Shown: one piece after another, positions 1 through 7,966 of the stretch
How the letters are laid out: the number at the start of each line of letters is the position of its first letter
Numbering within the stretch: the stretch's first letter is position 1
Assembly (NCBI RefSeq): GCF_022601735.1
Contig: NZ_JAKUMM010000005.1
Location: 288,957 to 352,956, forward strand
DNA: 64,000 bases
Source: Atopomonas sediminilitoris
Lineage (GTDB): Bacteria > Pseudomonadota > Gammaproteobacteria > Pseudomonadales > Pseudomonadaceae
Direction: 5' to 3'
Translations under genes and position numbers: made by a program
The notes under the pieces: generated by a model
What the model was told of the DNA's origin: nothing
What the model saw: only the letters and a program-made list of their open reading frames with translations
The model's database searches: none

Positions 1-155
1 TTGCCAGCCAGCCGTTGGATATTCGCCAGTTTGCCGGTGCCGAGCATGTGTTTGATCAGCCCAGCGGCATGAACAGCGAAGTGCCGGCCATGGCGCGTGC
101 CGCCGAAGCGCAAGCTGAGGCCTTCTTGGCCGAACACTTAAACAGCAAGGAGTGA
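1..155 (+). CDS. C-terminal end of a probable dienelactone hydrolase-family protein (partial)
   Basis: An open frame runs in from the left edge (reading from base 3) and stops with TGA at 153-155, three bases before the elbB start. The 50 visible residues contain a motif of the type F-x-G-A-E-H-V-F-D followed by an alanine-rich helix (ARAAEAQAEAFLAEHL). This resembles the end of dienelactone hydrolase/alpha-beta hydrolases, where the His of the catalytic triad sits in G-x-x-H-x-F and a final helix packs on the core. The rest of the gene is outside the window, so the family call is tentative. The tight junction with elbB suggests co-transcription. Confidence 0.5.
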   Translation, partial: ASQPLDIRQFAGAEHVFDQPSGMNSEVPAMARAAEAQAEAFLAEHLNSKE

Positions 156-158
156 GCG

Positions 159-812
159 ATGAGTAAGCCGGTTGCAGTGATTTTGTCGGGTTGTGGCGTG
201 TTTGATGGCGCGGAAATTAACGAAACCGTACTGACCTTGTTGCGCTTGGAACAACAGGGCGCCACCTATCAATGTTTTGCCCCCAACGTGGCGCAGCATC
301 ACGTGATCAACCACCTCAATGGCGAAGCCATGGCCGAGACGCGCAACGTGTTGGTTGAGGCGGCGCGCATTTGCCGAGGGGCGATTCGCGACGTGGCCGA
401 ACTGGCGGTGGACGACTTTGCAGCGGTGATTTTGCCCGGTGGTTTTGGCGTGGCGAAAAACCTCTCCAACTTTGCCTTTGCAGGGGCCGATTGCACCGTG
501 CAAGCCGATGTCTTGGCGGCCTTAAAAGCGTTTGCAGCGGCGGGTAAGCCGGTGGGGCTGGAGTGCATTGCACCGGCTTTGGCGGCAAAAATCTTTGGCC
601 CCGGTGTGCGCTGCACCATCGGTAATGACGCCGATACCGCCGCGGCGGTGACGGCCAGCGGCGCGCACCACCAAAGCTGTGTGGTCAGCGATATCGTCGA
701 AGACAGTCAGTGCAAGTTGGTGACCACGCCGGCGTACATGTTGGCCGGCTCCTTGGTGGAAGCGGCGCAAGGCATCAACAAGCTGGTCGATCGCGTCCTA
801 GCTTTGGCCTGA
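159..812 (+). CDS. elbB: ElbB, glyoxalase of the DJ-1/PfpI superfamily (isoprenoid biosynthesis-associated)
   Basis: This 217-residue protein has the usual ElbB length. It starts with the typical MSKPVAVILSGCGVFDGAEI N-terminus, has the ILPGGFGVAKNLSNFAF strand-turn, and carries the nucleophile-elbow cysteine in G-L-E-C-I-A-P-A near residue 134. ElbB belongs to the class I glutamine amidotransferase-like/DJ-1 superfamily; the E. coli protein has weak glyoxalase III activity and was linked genetically to early isoprenoid synthesis. It is a soluble cytoplasmic protein. A ribosome site (AAGGAGTGAGCG) lies just ahead of the ATG and overlaps the end of the preceding gene, which suggests translational coupling. 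Family assignment is firm; the physiological substrate is not known from the sequence. Confidence 0.93.
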   Translation: MSKPVAVILSGCGVFDGAEINETVLTLLRLEQQGATYQCFAPNVAQHHVINHLNGEAMAETRNVLVEAARICRGAIRDVAELAVDDFAAVILPGGFGVAKNLSNFAFAGADCTVQADVLAALKAFAAAGKPVGLECIAPALAAKIFGPGVRCTIGNDADTAAAVTASGAHHQSCVVSDIVEDSQCKLVTTPAYMLAGSLVEAAQGINKLVDRVLALA

Positions 813-886
813 TCGTCACCTCATGGGCGGTGGCCAGCGGTTATGCTGGTCGCCCCGCAGACGCTTGCAACAGGATGCCGCCGGCC

Positions 887-1357
887 ATGAGTCATGATTC
901 CCCCGTCCTTGATCCCCTCGTCCGTGAGGGGATCGCCCGCTTTATCGAGCAGATTCCTTTCAACAAGCTGCTGGGTATCGAACTGCTGTCGATCGAAGAA
1001 GACGCCGTTGAGATGCGCGTGCCGATGCGGCCAGAGCTGGTGGGCAATTACCTGCACGGCATTCTGCACGGTGGTGTCACGGCGACTATTTTGGATGTGG
1101 CCGGCGGCTTGATGGCCTTGGTCGGCGCCAGCCTAAAAAACCAGCACTTAAGCTCGTCTGAACGCATGGCACGGTTGTCCAAGTTGGGCACCATCGACTT
1201 ACGCGTGGACTACTTGCGCCCGGGGCGCGGCACGGCGTTTATCGCCCGCGCCACCCCGCTGCGCAGTGGCAATAAGGTGGCGGTGATCCGCTGCGAACTG
1301 CATGCCTTAGAAGGCGAACTCATCGCGGTGGGAACGGGCACCTACCTGTGCGGCTGA
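887..1357 (+). CDS. yigI: YigI-type hotdog-fold acyl-CoA thioesterase
   Basis: The frame stays open further upstream, but homology-like sequence begins at MSHDSPVLDP, so I place the start at ATG 887 (156 residues; ATG 875 is an alternative). The protein has the hotdog features of PaaI/YigI thioesterases: an N-terminal helix ending in IPFNKLLGIE, a central H-G-I-L-H-G-G-V-T-A-T-I-L-D-V helix bearing the catalytic acid, and a terminal strand with VAVGTGTYL. The HGG-x-x-x-x-x-x-D pattern supports activity on CoA thioesters. YigI of E. coli is a medium/long-chain acyl-CoA thioesterase of the same length. It lies 74 bases after elbB on the same strand. Confidence 0.85.
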   Translation: MSHDSPVLDPLVREGIARFIEQIPFNKLLGIELLSIEEDAVEMRVPMRPELVGNYLHGILHGGVTATILDVAGGLMALVGASLKNQHLSSSERMARLSKLGTIDLRVDYLRPGRGTAFIARATPLRSGNKVAVIRCELHALEGELIAVGTGTYLCG

Positions 1358-1472
1358 GGCCACGACTTGCGCCGCGCGCGTGAGTAATGCCGCGCAGCTT
1401 TCCGCTATGCGGTGCTTGTCACCGTGCAATCTTGGCTAAGCTCAATACACGATACGGTCATGAGGGGTCGTG

Positions 1473-3631
1473 ATGAGCTTTTCCTTGGGTATTGCCGTCC
1501 CGCCGGACATGCTGGTCATCCCGTTCGAGCATCAGAATTTTTTATTGCTATTGGCAATTACGATTGCCGTGGCCGCTGCGTTTGTCACGCAAAGCCTGGT
1601 GGAATACATGATCATGCGGCTGCGCGCGGGCATTGCGCAGTGGCAGTTGTATGTCAGTGTGGCGCTGGCCGCGTTCTGCTTGGGCGCTGGGGTTTGGTCG
1701 CTGCATTTCATCAGCCTGCTGGCGCTGCAGGTGCCTATCCAGCGCAGTTACGACGTGGGTTTGACCCTGCTGTCGCTGTTGTTGGCATGTGCTGCGGCGC
1801 TGGCCTCCTTGGTGCTGCTGGCTAAAACGGCGTTAAAACATCGCCTGCTGTATGCCGGGTTGATCTCCGGCATGGGCATTCTCAGCATGCATTACACCGG
1901 CATGGTGTCGATGCGTAGCATCGCCGTGCAGCTGCATAATCCGTGGTGGTTATTAGTCACCGTGCCTTTGGCGGTGGCGGTGGGTATGTTGGGTTATTTT
2001 TTGGTGGAGCGCTTATTACGCACCACACAGCTACTCAGTTATTTAGCGCTGAAAATCAGTATCAGCCTGCTGTTGGCCTTGGGTGTGGCTGCCGTGCATT
2101 GGGTTGGCATGCACGGTATGCAGTTGCTGGTGCCGGTGGACTTACAAGCGTTTGTACAAAATGCCAGCAGCACCGATACCGAACTCGGCCTCGTGGTGGG
2201 CATGATCACCTTGTTAATTATGTTGATTGGCTTGGTCGGCAGCAGCTGGGGGCAGCAAGTGATTCGCCAGCAAAGCAGTGCGCTGAGTCAGGCAGCGTTG
2301 CGTTTGCAGCAGGCGAGCGATTACGACCCGCTGACGGGCCTCTACAACAGTCGTGCCTTTCGCGAGAAGTTACACCAGCGCTTGTCAGTGCAGGCCGATG
2401 AGCAGCCCGCCTTGGTACTGTGGTTAGACTTAGACCAGTTCAAGCGCATCAATGACAGCCTAGGCCACGCTCATGGCGACGATTTGCTGGTGCAAGTGGC
2501 GCTGCGTTTGCGCGCAGCGCTATCGGGTAATGCGCTACTGGGTCGTTATGCGGCGGATGAGTTTTGTGTCTTGGTCAATGATGCCGACCTCGACAGCTTA
2601 GAAGCCTTGCCGCAGCGCTTGCGGGATCAACTAGAGCCGCCGTTTAGCGTGGGCGACACCACGCTGCAGTTGAGTGCCAGCATCGGTTTTACCTATTTCC
2701 CGGATGATGGCCGTGAGCCCGGCGAGTTATTGCGTGACGCGGGCATCGCTTTGGGCTGGTGTAAAAAGAACGGGCGTAACCGCAGCCAGCGTTTCAGCAT
2801 GACCTTGGCGGGTGAGGCGCAGATGGACTTGCGCTTGGAGCAAGACCTGCGTGAAGCGCTGGACCAAGATGGCCTTGAGGTGTTTACCAACCTATCGTGC
2901 GCGCTGAGGATGGCCATGTTGAAGGGCTTGAGGCGCTGGTGCGCTGGCCGCACGCCTTATTTGGCATGATCAACCCGGAGCGTTTCGTCGGTTTGGCCGA
3001 GCAATGCGGCTTGATTGGCGAGCTGGATGATTGGGTCATGCGCCGGGCTTGTCGCGATGTCTGCCGGTTACACGGTCAGGGGCTGGAGTTGCGCGTTGGG
3101 GTGAATTGCTCAGCGCTGAACTTATCGGATCCAGAGCTGCCAGCGCGGGTGGATAACGCACTGCGCAGCTCGTGCTTGCCTGCTGCTTATTTAACGATCG
3201 AAATCACCGAAAACGCCTTGATGGGCAACTTGCTGCAAGCGGCGGACAGCTTGCAGAAAATCCGTGAGCTGGGCGTGCGGGTGTCGATTGACGACTTCGG
3301 CACGGGCTATTCGTCGCTGGCGTACTTGCGTCGCTTGCCGGTCAATACGCTAAAGATTGACCGCTCTTTTGTGCGCGAGCTGGACACTAACCAGCAGGAT
3401 CAAGAACTCACCGGCGCCATTATTGCCATGGCGCACAAGCTGCAATTGCGCGTGGTCGCCGAAGGCGTTGAATCGCTCAAGCACGTGTCTTTGTTGCGCA
3501 GTCAGCAGTGCGATTTGTTGCAAGGCTTTTGGTTCAGCAAGCCATTGCCTGTGGCTGATTTATTGGAATGGCTCAGCCTGTACCGGCCGATTGACGTATT
3601 ACCGCCGCAGGCCCAGCAACAGGTGAGCTGA
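1473..3631 (+). pseudogene. MHYT-GGDEF-EAL c-di-GMP signalling protein, split by a one-base frameshift
   Basis: Frame 1 (to a stop at 2967-2969) encodes an MHYT membrane sensor of about seven helices, with the signature SMHYTGM near residue 130 and related H-W-V-G-M-H later, followed by a GGDEF domain. The active-site motif is RYAADEF instead of GGDEF, so cyclase activity is doubtful. Frame 2 (GTG 2897 to 3631) encodes an EAL domain that keeps LEALVRW, VNCS, EITEN, DDFGTGYSSL, LKIDRSFV and VVAEGVE, the metal and catalytic residues of active phosphodiesterases. Inserting one T after 2885 joins the frames as L-E-V-F-Y-Q-P-I-V-R, the usual start of an EAL domain, giving about 720 residues. The start is ATG 1473 behind GAGGGG (GTG 1470 is possible). 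The break is a real mutation or a homopolymer sequencing error; no independent ribosome site precedes the EAL part. Confidence 0.85.
2883..2886 (+). other. Frameshift site: a TTT run where TTTT is expected
   Basis: GGDEF-side codons read GTG TTT ACC AAC, while the EAL domain needs GTG TTT TAC CAA CCT ATC. The difference is a single missing T in a homopolymer. No X-XXY-YYZ slippery heptamer is present, so programmed slippage is unlikely. Confidence 0.85.
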
Positions 3632-4261
3632 TCAGGCTTTTTGTTGCACGGTGGCTAGCAACCCCGCCGCCAGCACAAAGCAGCCACCGAAGACCTTATT
3701 GACCAAGCTTTGTTGGGCAGGGCTTTTCAGCAGGCTCAGTACGCGGGCGGCTAAACCGGTGTAGCCGGCCATCACGATCAAGTCCACCGCAATGATGGTG
3801 CCGCCCAAAATCAGGTACTGCACCAGCAAGGGCTTGGTAGGGTCGATAAACGGTGGCAGCACCGCCAAGATAAAAATGATCGACTTGGGGTTGCTGGCGT
3901 TGACCATAAAACCGCGCAGCAGTAGCGACAGTGGCCGACCGATGGGGCGGCCTTCTTCGTTGCTGGTCAGTGGTGCGGGCGGGCTGCGCCATTGGCTAAT
4001 CCCCAGCCACACCAAGTAGGCCACGCCCAGCCACTTAATCAGCTCAAAGGCCAGCGTGGAGGCGACTAACAGCGCGCCTAAGCCTGCCGCGACAATCCCG
4101 ACGTGCAGGGCCATGGCCACTTGCAGGCCGATGGCAGTCCAGTAGCCACGCCAAAAGCCATAACGCACGCCGCTGCTCATCGAGGCCACCGCACCGGCCC
4201 CCGGTGACAGGCTCAATAGCCAGCAAGCGGCAAAAAAAGTTAACCACACCGACAACGCCAT
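3632..4261 (-). CDS. LysE/RhtB-family amino-acid exporter
   Basis: This 209-residue inner-membrane protein has six hydrophobic segments. It has the LysE-family N-terminus L-S-L-S-P-G-A-G-A-V-A-S-M-S-S-G and the later motif GFMVNASNPKSIIFILAVLP, matching RhtB-type exporters (E. coli RhtB 206 residues). These proteins export amino acids such as homoserine, threonine or leucine; the substrate cannot be read from sequence. I chose ATG 4261 over an upstream start because GAGGGA lies seven bases before it and the homology begins there. It is convergent with the c-di-GMP gene (adjacent stops) and follows the TerC-family gene after a terminator. Confidence 0.87.
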   Translation of the reverse strand: MALSVWLTFFAACWLLSLSPGAGAVASMSSGVRYGFWRGYWTAIGLQVAMALHVGIVAAGLGALLVASTLAFELIKWLGVAYLVWLGISQWRSPPAPLTSNEEGRPIGRPLSLLLRGFMVNASNPKSIIFILAVLPPFIDPTKPLLVQYLILGGTIIAVDLIVMAGYTGLAARVLSLLKSPAQQSLVNKVFGGCFVLAAGLLATVQQKA

Positions 4262-4277
4262 GATGTCCCTCGGCCAT

Positions 4278-4304
4278 AAAAACAAAACCCCAGACTAGCT
4301 GGGG
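4278..4304 (-). terminator. Rho-independent terminator downstream of the TerC-family gene
   Basis: On the minus strand a CCCCAG/CTGGGG stem (4288-4293 and 4299-4304, five-base loop) is followed by a T-rich tract (TTTTGTTTTTA). It separates the TerC-family gene from the exporter gene downstream. Confidence 0.75.
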
Positions 4305-4327
4305 CTTTGTTCGGCAGCTAGGTACAG

Positions 4328-5080
4328 TTACGGCGTATTTTTGCGTAACTCTACCGCCTGCTTGGCGACTTTTTTGCCGCGCATGCGGATGTTGAGGGCC
4401 TCAACCGCCAGCGAGAACGCCATAGCGAAGTACACATAGCCTTTGGGTACGTGCACGCCGAATGCTTCTGCCACCAGCAAGGTGCCGACGCAAATCAAGA
4501 ACGACAGGGCGAGAATCTTCAACGACGGGTGCTTGTCGATGAAGTCGCTGATGGTGCCGGCTGAGAGCATCATCACGCCGACGGAAATCACGATCGCGGC
4601 CACCATCACCGGCACATGCGAGACCAAGCCAACGGCGGTGATCACGGAGTCCAGCGAGAACACGATATCGATGATCGCAATCTGGATGATGATGCCGATA
4701 AAGCCGCGTGCGGCGCTGGCGTTGTCGCCTTCCCCGTTTGCTTCTTCGCCTTCTAGCCCGTGGTAGATCTCCATGGTGCTTTTGAACAGCAAGAACAAGC
4801 CGCCGAAGAACAGAATCAGGTCGCGGCCAGAGATGCCGTGCTCCATGACCGTGAACAGGTCGTCGGTCAGCTGCATCACCCACGAAATCGACAGCAGCAG
4901 CAAGATGCGGGTGCCCATCGCCAACGCCAAGCCAAAGAAGCGTGCTTTGGGCTGCATGGCTTTGGGCAGGCGGCTAACGAGGATGGAAATAAAAATAATG
5001 TTGTCGATGCCTAGGACGATTTCCAAAGCAGTCAGGGTTAGAAAGGCAACCCAAATTTCTGGGCTGGTCAGCCATTCCAT
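4328..5080 (-). CDS. TerC-family integral membrane protein (YgdQ-like)
   Basis: This 250-residue polytopic protein has two TerC half-signatures: L-G-I-D-N-I-I-F-I-S near residue 25 and F-S-L-D-S-V-I-T-A-V-G near residue 145. Their acidic residues in membrane helices are thought to bind metal. A hydrophilic loop (GLEGEEANGEGDNASAARG) separates the halves. TerC/YgdQ/Alx relatives act in manganese efflux or metal loading of exported proteins; the exact role here is inferred from family. The start ATG 5080 has AAGGAT ten bases upstream. I looked for a yybP-ykoY manganese riboswitch in the roughly 100-base leader and saw no convincing motif. Confidence 0.88.
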   Translation of the reverse strand: MEWLTSPEIWVAFLTLTALEIVLGIDNIIFISILVSRLPKAMQPKARFFGLALAMGTRILLLLSISWVMQLTDDLFTVMEHGISGRDLILFFGGLFLLFKSTMEIYHGLEGEEANGEGDNASAARGFIGIIIQIAIIDIVFSLDSVITAVGLVSHVPVMVAAIVISVGVMMLSAGTISDFIDKHPSLKILALSFLICVGTLLVAEAFGVHVPKGYVYFAMAFSLAVEALNIRMRGKKVAKQAVELRKNTP

Positions 5081-5184
5081 GTTGTTGATCCTTGCGAGGG
5101 TCTGAGGGCGATATTGCCCGCCGGCATTCTAGGGGGCGCCGCACAAGGCGTCGAGTGAGTGCCGACGTGTGCACGGCTGTTCGT

Positions 5185-5943
5185 CTAGGGCTGAGCGCTG
5201 TCGACGCTGGGGTACAGTTGCGGCAGTGACAGCTGCTCGACTAGATAGTGGCGCAACGCTTGGCCGTTGGGGCTGGCGAGGTTAATCCACAGATTGTTGG
5301 GCACGCGCAGCAAGTCCTGCTCGGCAAATTGGTAGTCCGCTGCCTGCGCCCCTTGCTGGTTGAGCACGTACCAGCCGCTGGCCTCGGCGGCCATCACGTA
5401 ATCCACCCGTTTGCGCCGCAGCATGGCAAAGGCTTGGCTCAGCTCGTCGATCGGCATGATCTCCAGTCCCGCCTCTTGTAGCGCGTGCACGCGCGGGCTG
5501 GCGGTGTAACTGCGGGTCATTGCCACCGAGCCCGGTGCGAGATCGGCAAAGGTTTGCCAAGTAAAAGCCTGCGTGTCGCCCGTGGGCTGACGCCGAAACA
5601 AACTGATGCGGATGCCTTGGTTATCGAGGGCGATATTGCTCAGGTGCTGACGCGAGACCTCGGCGGCGGGCGGCATCAAGCTGGCGTCCCAGCCGCTGGT
5701 GCGGCTCATGGTGTGCTGCACGCGCGCCGGCGGCAGGCTACGAAGTTGTACAGTAAACGGTGAGCCGTGCAGAGTTTTCTGCAGTAAGGCCACGGTGAAA
5801 CCGCCATCGGCCAATGTGGTGCTGGTGTACGGCGGGTATTCGATCATCAGTAATTCGAGGTTTTGTGCCCGCACGGCGCCAGCTAGAGCGCTTTGTAGCA
5901 AGCTAAAGACCAGCAGAGGGACGAGTAAGCGACTGCGCAGCAT
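5185..5943 (-). CDS. Orphan periplasmic substrate-binding protein (SBP family 3-like)
   Basis: This 252-residue protein has a Sec signal peptide: basic start, hydrophobic core LLVPLLVFSLLQSALAG, and a likely cut after AVRA. The mature part begins Q-N-L-E-L-L-M-I-E-Y-P-P-Y-T, the first strand and ligand loop typical of family 3 binding proteins and periplasmic PBPb domains. The hinge region (MTRSYTASPRVHALQEAGLE) and the V-D-Y-V-M-A-A strand are also typical. No permease or ATPase is adjacent, so it may be an orphan receptor or serve a transporter encoded elsewhere. Several proteins of this type occur in the window. The ribosome site is weak. Confidence 0.75.
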   Translation of the reverse strand: MLRSRLLVPLLVFSLLQSALAGAVRAQNLELLMIEYPPYTSTTLADGGFTVALLQKTLHGSPFTVQLRSLPPARVQHTMSRTSGWDASLMPPAAEVSRQHLSNIALDNQGIRISLFRRQPTGDTQAFTWQTFADLAPGSVAMTRSYTASPRVHALQEAGLEIMPIDELSQAFAMLRRKRVDYVMAAEASGWYVLNQQGAQAADYQFAEQDLLRVPNNLWINLASPNGQALRHYLVEQLSLPQLYPSVDSAQP

Positions 5944-6027
5944 GGCAATTCATCAAGAGGGCCTGCTCAGAGTTTAGTCAAAAGCGCATAAATTTATTGT
6001 GCGGTATTTGATTGTTTGTATAGATTT

Positions 6028-6044
6028 GTGTACAACATTTACAC
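6028..6044. promoter_or_regulatory. Candidate operator upstream of the acyl-CoA dehydrogenase
   Basis: The AT-rich stretch before the dehydrogenase contains an imperfect inverted repeat, GTGTA-N7-TACAC, flanked by a further TGTACA. It could bind a TetR- or GntR-type fatty-acid regulator. This is a weak inference from symmetry and position only. Confidence 0.3.
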
Positions 6045-6075
6045 GCCTGTACATTTTTACTGCTGCGAGGTTTTT

Positions 6076-7854
6076 ATGCCCAGCTATACCGCCCCCCTGC
6101 GTGACATGCAGTTTGTGTTTGATGAAGTACTTGATGCTTATGCCACCTTGCAGACGCTGCCCTCGCAGCGCGAGTTCGGTCACGATCTCGGTGGCGCCAT
6201 CTTAGAAGAGGCCGCAAAGCTTGCGGCTAACGTGCTGGCACCGGTGAACGGACCTGGCGACAAACAAGGCTGTCAGTACGACCCCGCCACCCACAGCGTC
6301 ACCACCCCCGACGGGTTCAAACAGGCCTACCAGCAGTTTGCCCAAGGCGGCTGGACGGCCTTGGCGTGCTCGCCAGACTTTGGCGGCCAAGGCCTACCGC
6401 ATGTGCTGAACATGATGGTGGAAGAAATGGTCTGCTCAGCCAACTTGTCGTTGGGCATGTACCCAGGCCTGACCCACGGTGCAATCAATGCACTCACCGC
6501 GCACGGCACGCCCGAGCAACAGCAGGCGTATTTGCCCAAGCTGATCAGCGGCGAATGGACAGGCACCATGTGCCTGACCGAGCCGCAGTGCGGCACCGAT
6601 TTAGGCCTGATCCGCACGCGGGCGGTGCCGCAAGCCGATGGCAGCTATGCCATCAGCGGCACCAAGATTTGGATCACCGGCGGTGAACACGATCTGGTGG
6701 ATAACATCGTGCACTTGGTGCTGGCCAAGCTGCCGGATGCGCCAGACAGCGTCAAAGGTATCTCGCTGTTCTTGGTGCCCAAGTTTTTGCATGACGGTAG
6801 CCGTAATCCAGCGTTCTGTGGCGGCCTAGAACACAAGATGGGCATCAAGGGCTCGGCCACCTGTGTGATGAACTTTGAAGGCGCCAAAGGCTGGCTGATT
6901 GGTGAGGCCAACAAGGGCCTCAAGTGCATGTTCACCATGATGAACTCGGCGCGCCTGATGGTCGGTCTGCAGGGTTTGGGCATTGCCGAAAACGCCTATC
7001 AAATCAGCTTGGGCTTTGCCAAAGAGCGCCTGCAAAGTCGCGCTTTGTCTGGCCCGAAGGCGGCCGATAAGCCGGCTGACCCCATCATCGTGCACCCGGA
7101 TGTGCGCCGCATGTTACTGCGGCAGAAGGTGGTGATCGAAGGGTGCCGTGCATTGGCTTATTACACCGGTCTGCATCAAGACGTGGCACATGATCACGAA
7201 GACCCAGCCGTGCGCGAGCAGGCCGATGATATCGTGCAGCTGCTCACTCCCGTGGTGAAGGCGTTCCTGACCGATGAAGGGTCCACCTGTGCTAACGAAG
7301 GCTTACAAGTGCTGGGTGGCGCTGGCTTTACCGAGGACTGGGGCATTGAGCAATTGGTCCGCGATTGCCGGATCACGCGCATTTACGAAGGCACCAACGG
7401 CATTCAGGCCTTGGACTTGGTCGGGCGCAAACTGGGCCTCGGTGGTGGTCGCGCGGTGCGTCACTTCTTCGCCATGCTCGAGACTTGGCTCAAGGCCAAT
7501 CCAGAAGCCCCGCACACCGCCGCAGTCACCAAAGCGCTGAAGCAACTGCAAGCGGCCACCATGTGGATTGCCACCGAAGGGATGAAAGACCCCGAGCAAG
7601 CCGGCGCCGCCTCGGTGCCCTATCTGCGCCTGTTCGCCCTGACCACGCTGGCGTGGTTGTGGTCGCGCATGGCGTATGTTGCGCAGCAGAAGCTGGATGC
7701 CGGCAGCAGCGAAACTACCTTCTACGGGGCCAAGCTCAAGTCGGCGGATTTTTATATGGCGCGTGTGCTGACGGAAACCGACGGTCTGCTGGCCGAAATC
7801 AAAGCCGGTAAAGCCACCTTGATGGCCTTTAGCGAAGAAGAGTTTGCGGTGTAA
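6076..7854 (+). CDS. Acyl-CoA dehydrogenase (long form with C-terminal domain)
   Basis: The protein has 592 residues starting at MPSYTAPLRDMQF; the frame extends upstream, but ATG 6076 has GCGAGG before it and begins the family homology. Recognisable parts are the FAD-contact segment MCLTEPQCGTDLGLIRT, the K-I-W-I-T-G-G-E-H strand, the A-R-L-M-V-G-L-Q-G-L-G helix, and R-I-Y-E-G-T-N-G-I-Q, whose Glu is the usual catalytic base. An extra C-terminal domain of about 130 residues follows. The length matches the 590-600-residue dehydrogenases of Pseudomonas-type beta-oxidation. It oxidises acyl-CoA to enoyl-CoA and passes electrons to ETF. The gene is monocistronic, closed by a strong terminator; chain-length specificity is unknown. 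Confidence 0.92.
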   Translation: MPSYTAPLRDMQFVFDEVLDAYATLQTLPSQREFGHDLGGAILEEAAKLAANVLAPVNGPGDKQGCQYDPATHSVTTPDGFKQAYQQFAQGGWTALACSPDFGGQGLPHVLNMMVEEMVCSANLSLGMYPGLTHGAINALTAHGTPEQQQAYLPKLISGEWTGTMCLTEPQCGTDLGLIRTRAVPQADGSYAISGTKIWITGGEHDLVDNIVHLVLAKLPDAPDSVKGISLFLVPKFLHDGSRNPAFCGGLEHKMGIKGSATCVMNFEGAKGWLIGEANKGLKCMFTMMNSARLMVGLQGLGIAENAYQISLGFAKERLQSRALSGPKAADKPADPIIVHPDVRRMLLRQKVVIEGCRALAYYTGLHQDVAHDHEDPAVREQADDIVQLLTPVVKAFLTDEGSTCANEGLQVLGGAGFTEDWGIEQLVRDCRITRIYEGTNGIQALDLVGRKLGLGGGRAVRHFFAMLETWLKANPEAPHTAAVTKALKQLQAATMWIATEGMKDPEQAGAASVPYLRLFALTTLAWLWSRMAYVAQQKLDAGSSETTFYGAKLKSADFYMARVLTETDGLLAEIKAGKATLMAFSEEEFAV

Positions 7855-7862
7855 CCCCTGCG

Positions 7863-7886
7863 CTCGTGCGTAGCCCAGCGCACGAG
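7863..7886. other. Perfect 8-bp hairpin just after the acyl-CoA dehydrogenase stop
   Basis: CTCGTGCG (7863-7870) pairs exactly with CGCACGAG (7879-7886) across an eight-base loop. It has no T tract, so it may stabilise the 3' end upstream of the true terminator at 7900-7943. Confidence 0.5.
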
Positions 7887-7899
7887 ATCTCTGCGCACG

Positions 7900-7943
7900 C
7901 CGGCAGCAAAGCCCCCCCGCTTATTTGTGCTGCCGGTTTTTTT
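7900..7943 (+). terminator. Rho-independent terminator of the acyl-CoA dehydrogenase gene
   Basis: CCGGCAGCA (7900-7908) pairs with TGCTGCCGG (7928-7936) and is followed by seven T residues (7937-7943). Confidence 0.85.
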
Positions 7944-7966
7944 ATTGCGCCCTGCTGGCCTGAGCG

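Noticed and set aside
2870..2900. Programmed ribosomal frameshift joining the GGDEF and EAL parts
   Set aside because: No slippery heptamer, downstream structure or family precedent was seen; a single-base deletion explains the data better.
5081..5184. Possible yybP-ykoY manganese riboswitch before the TerC-family gene
   Set aside because: The leader is short and I could not find the conserved loop sequences of that riboswitch.
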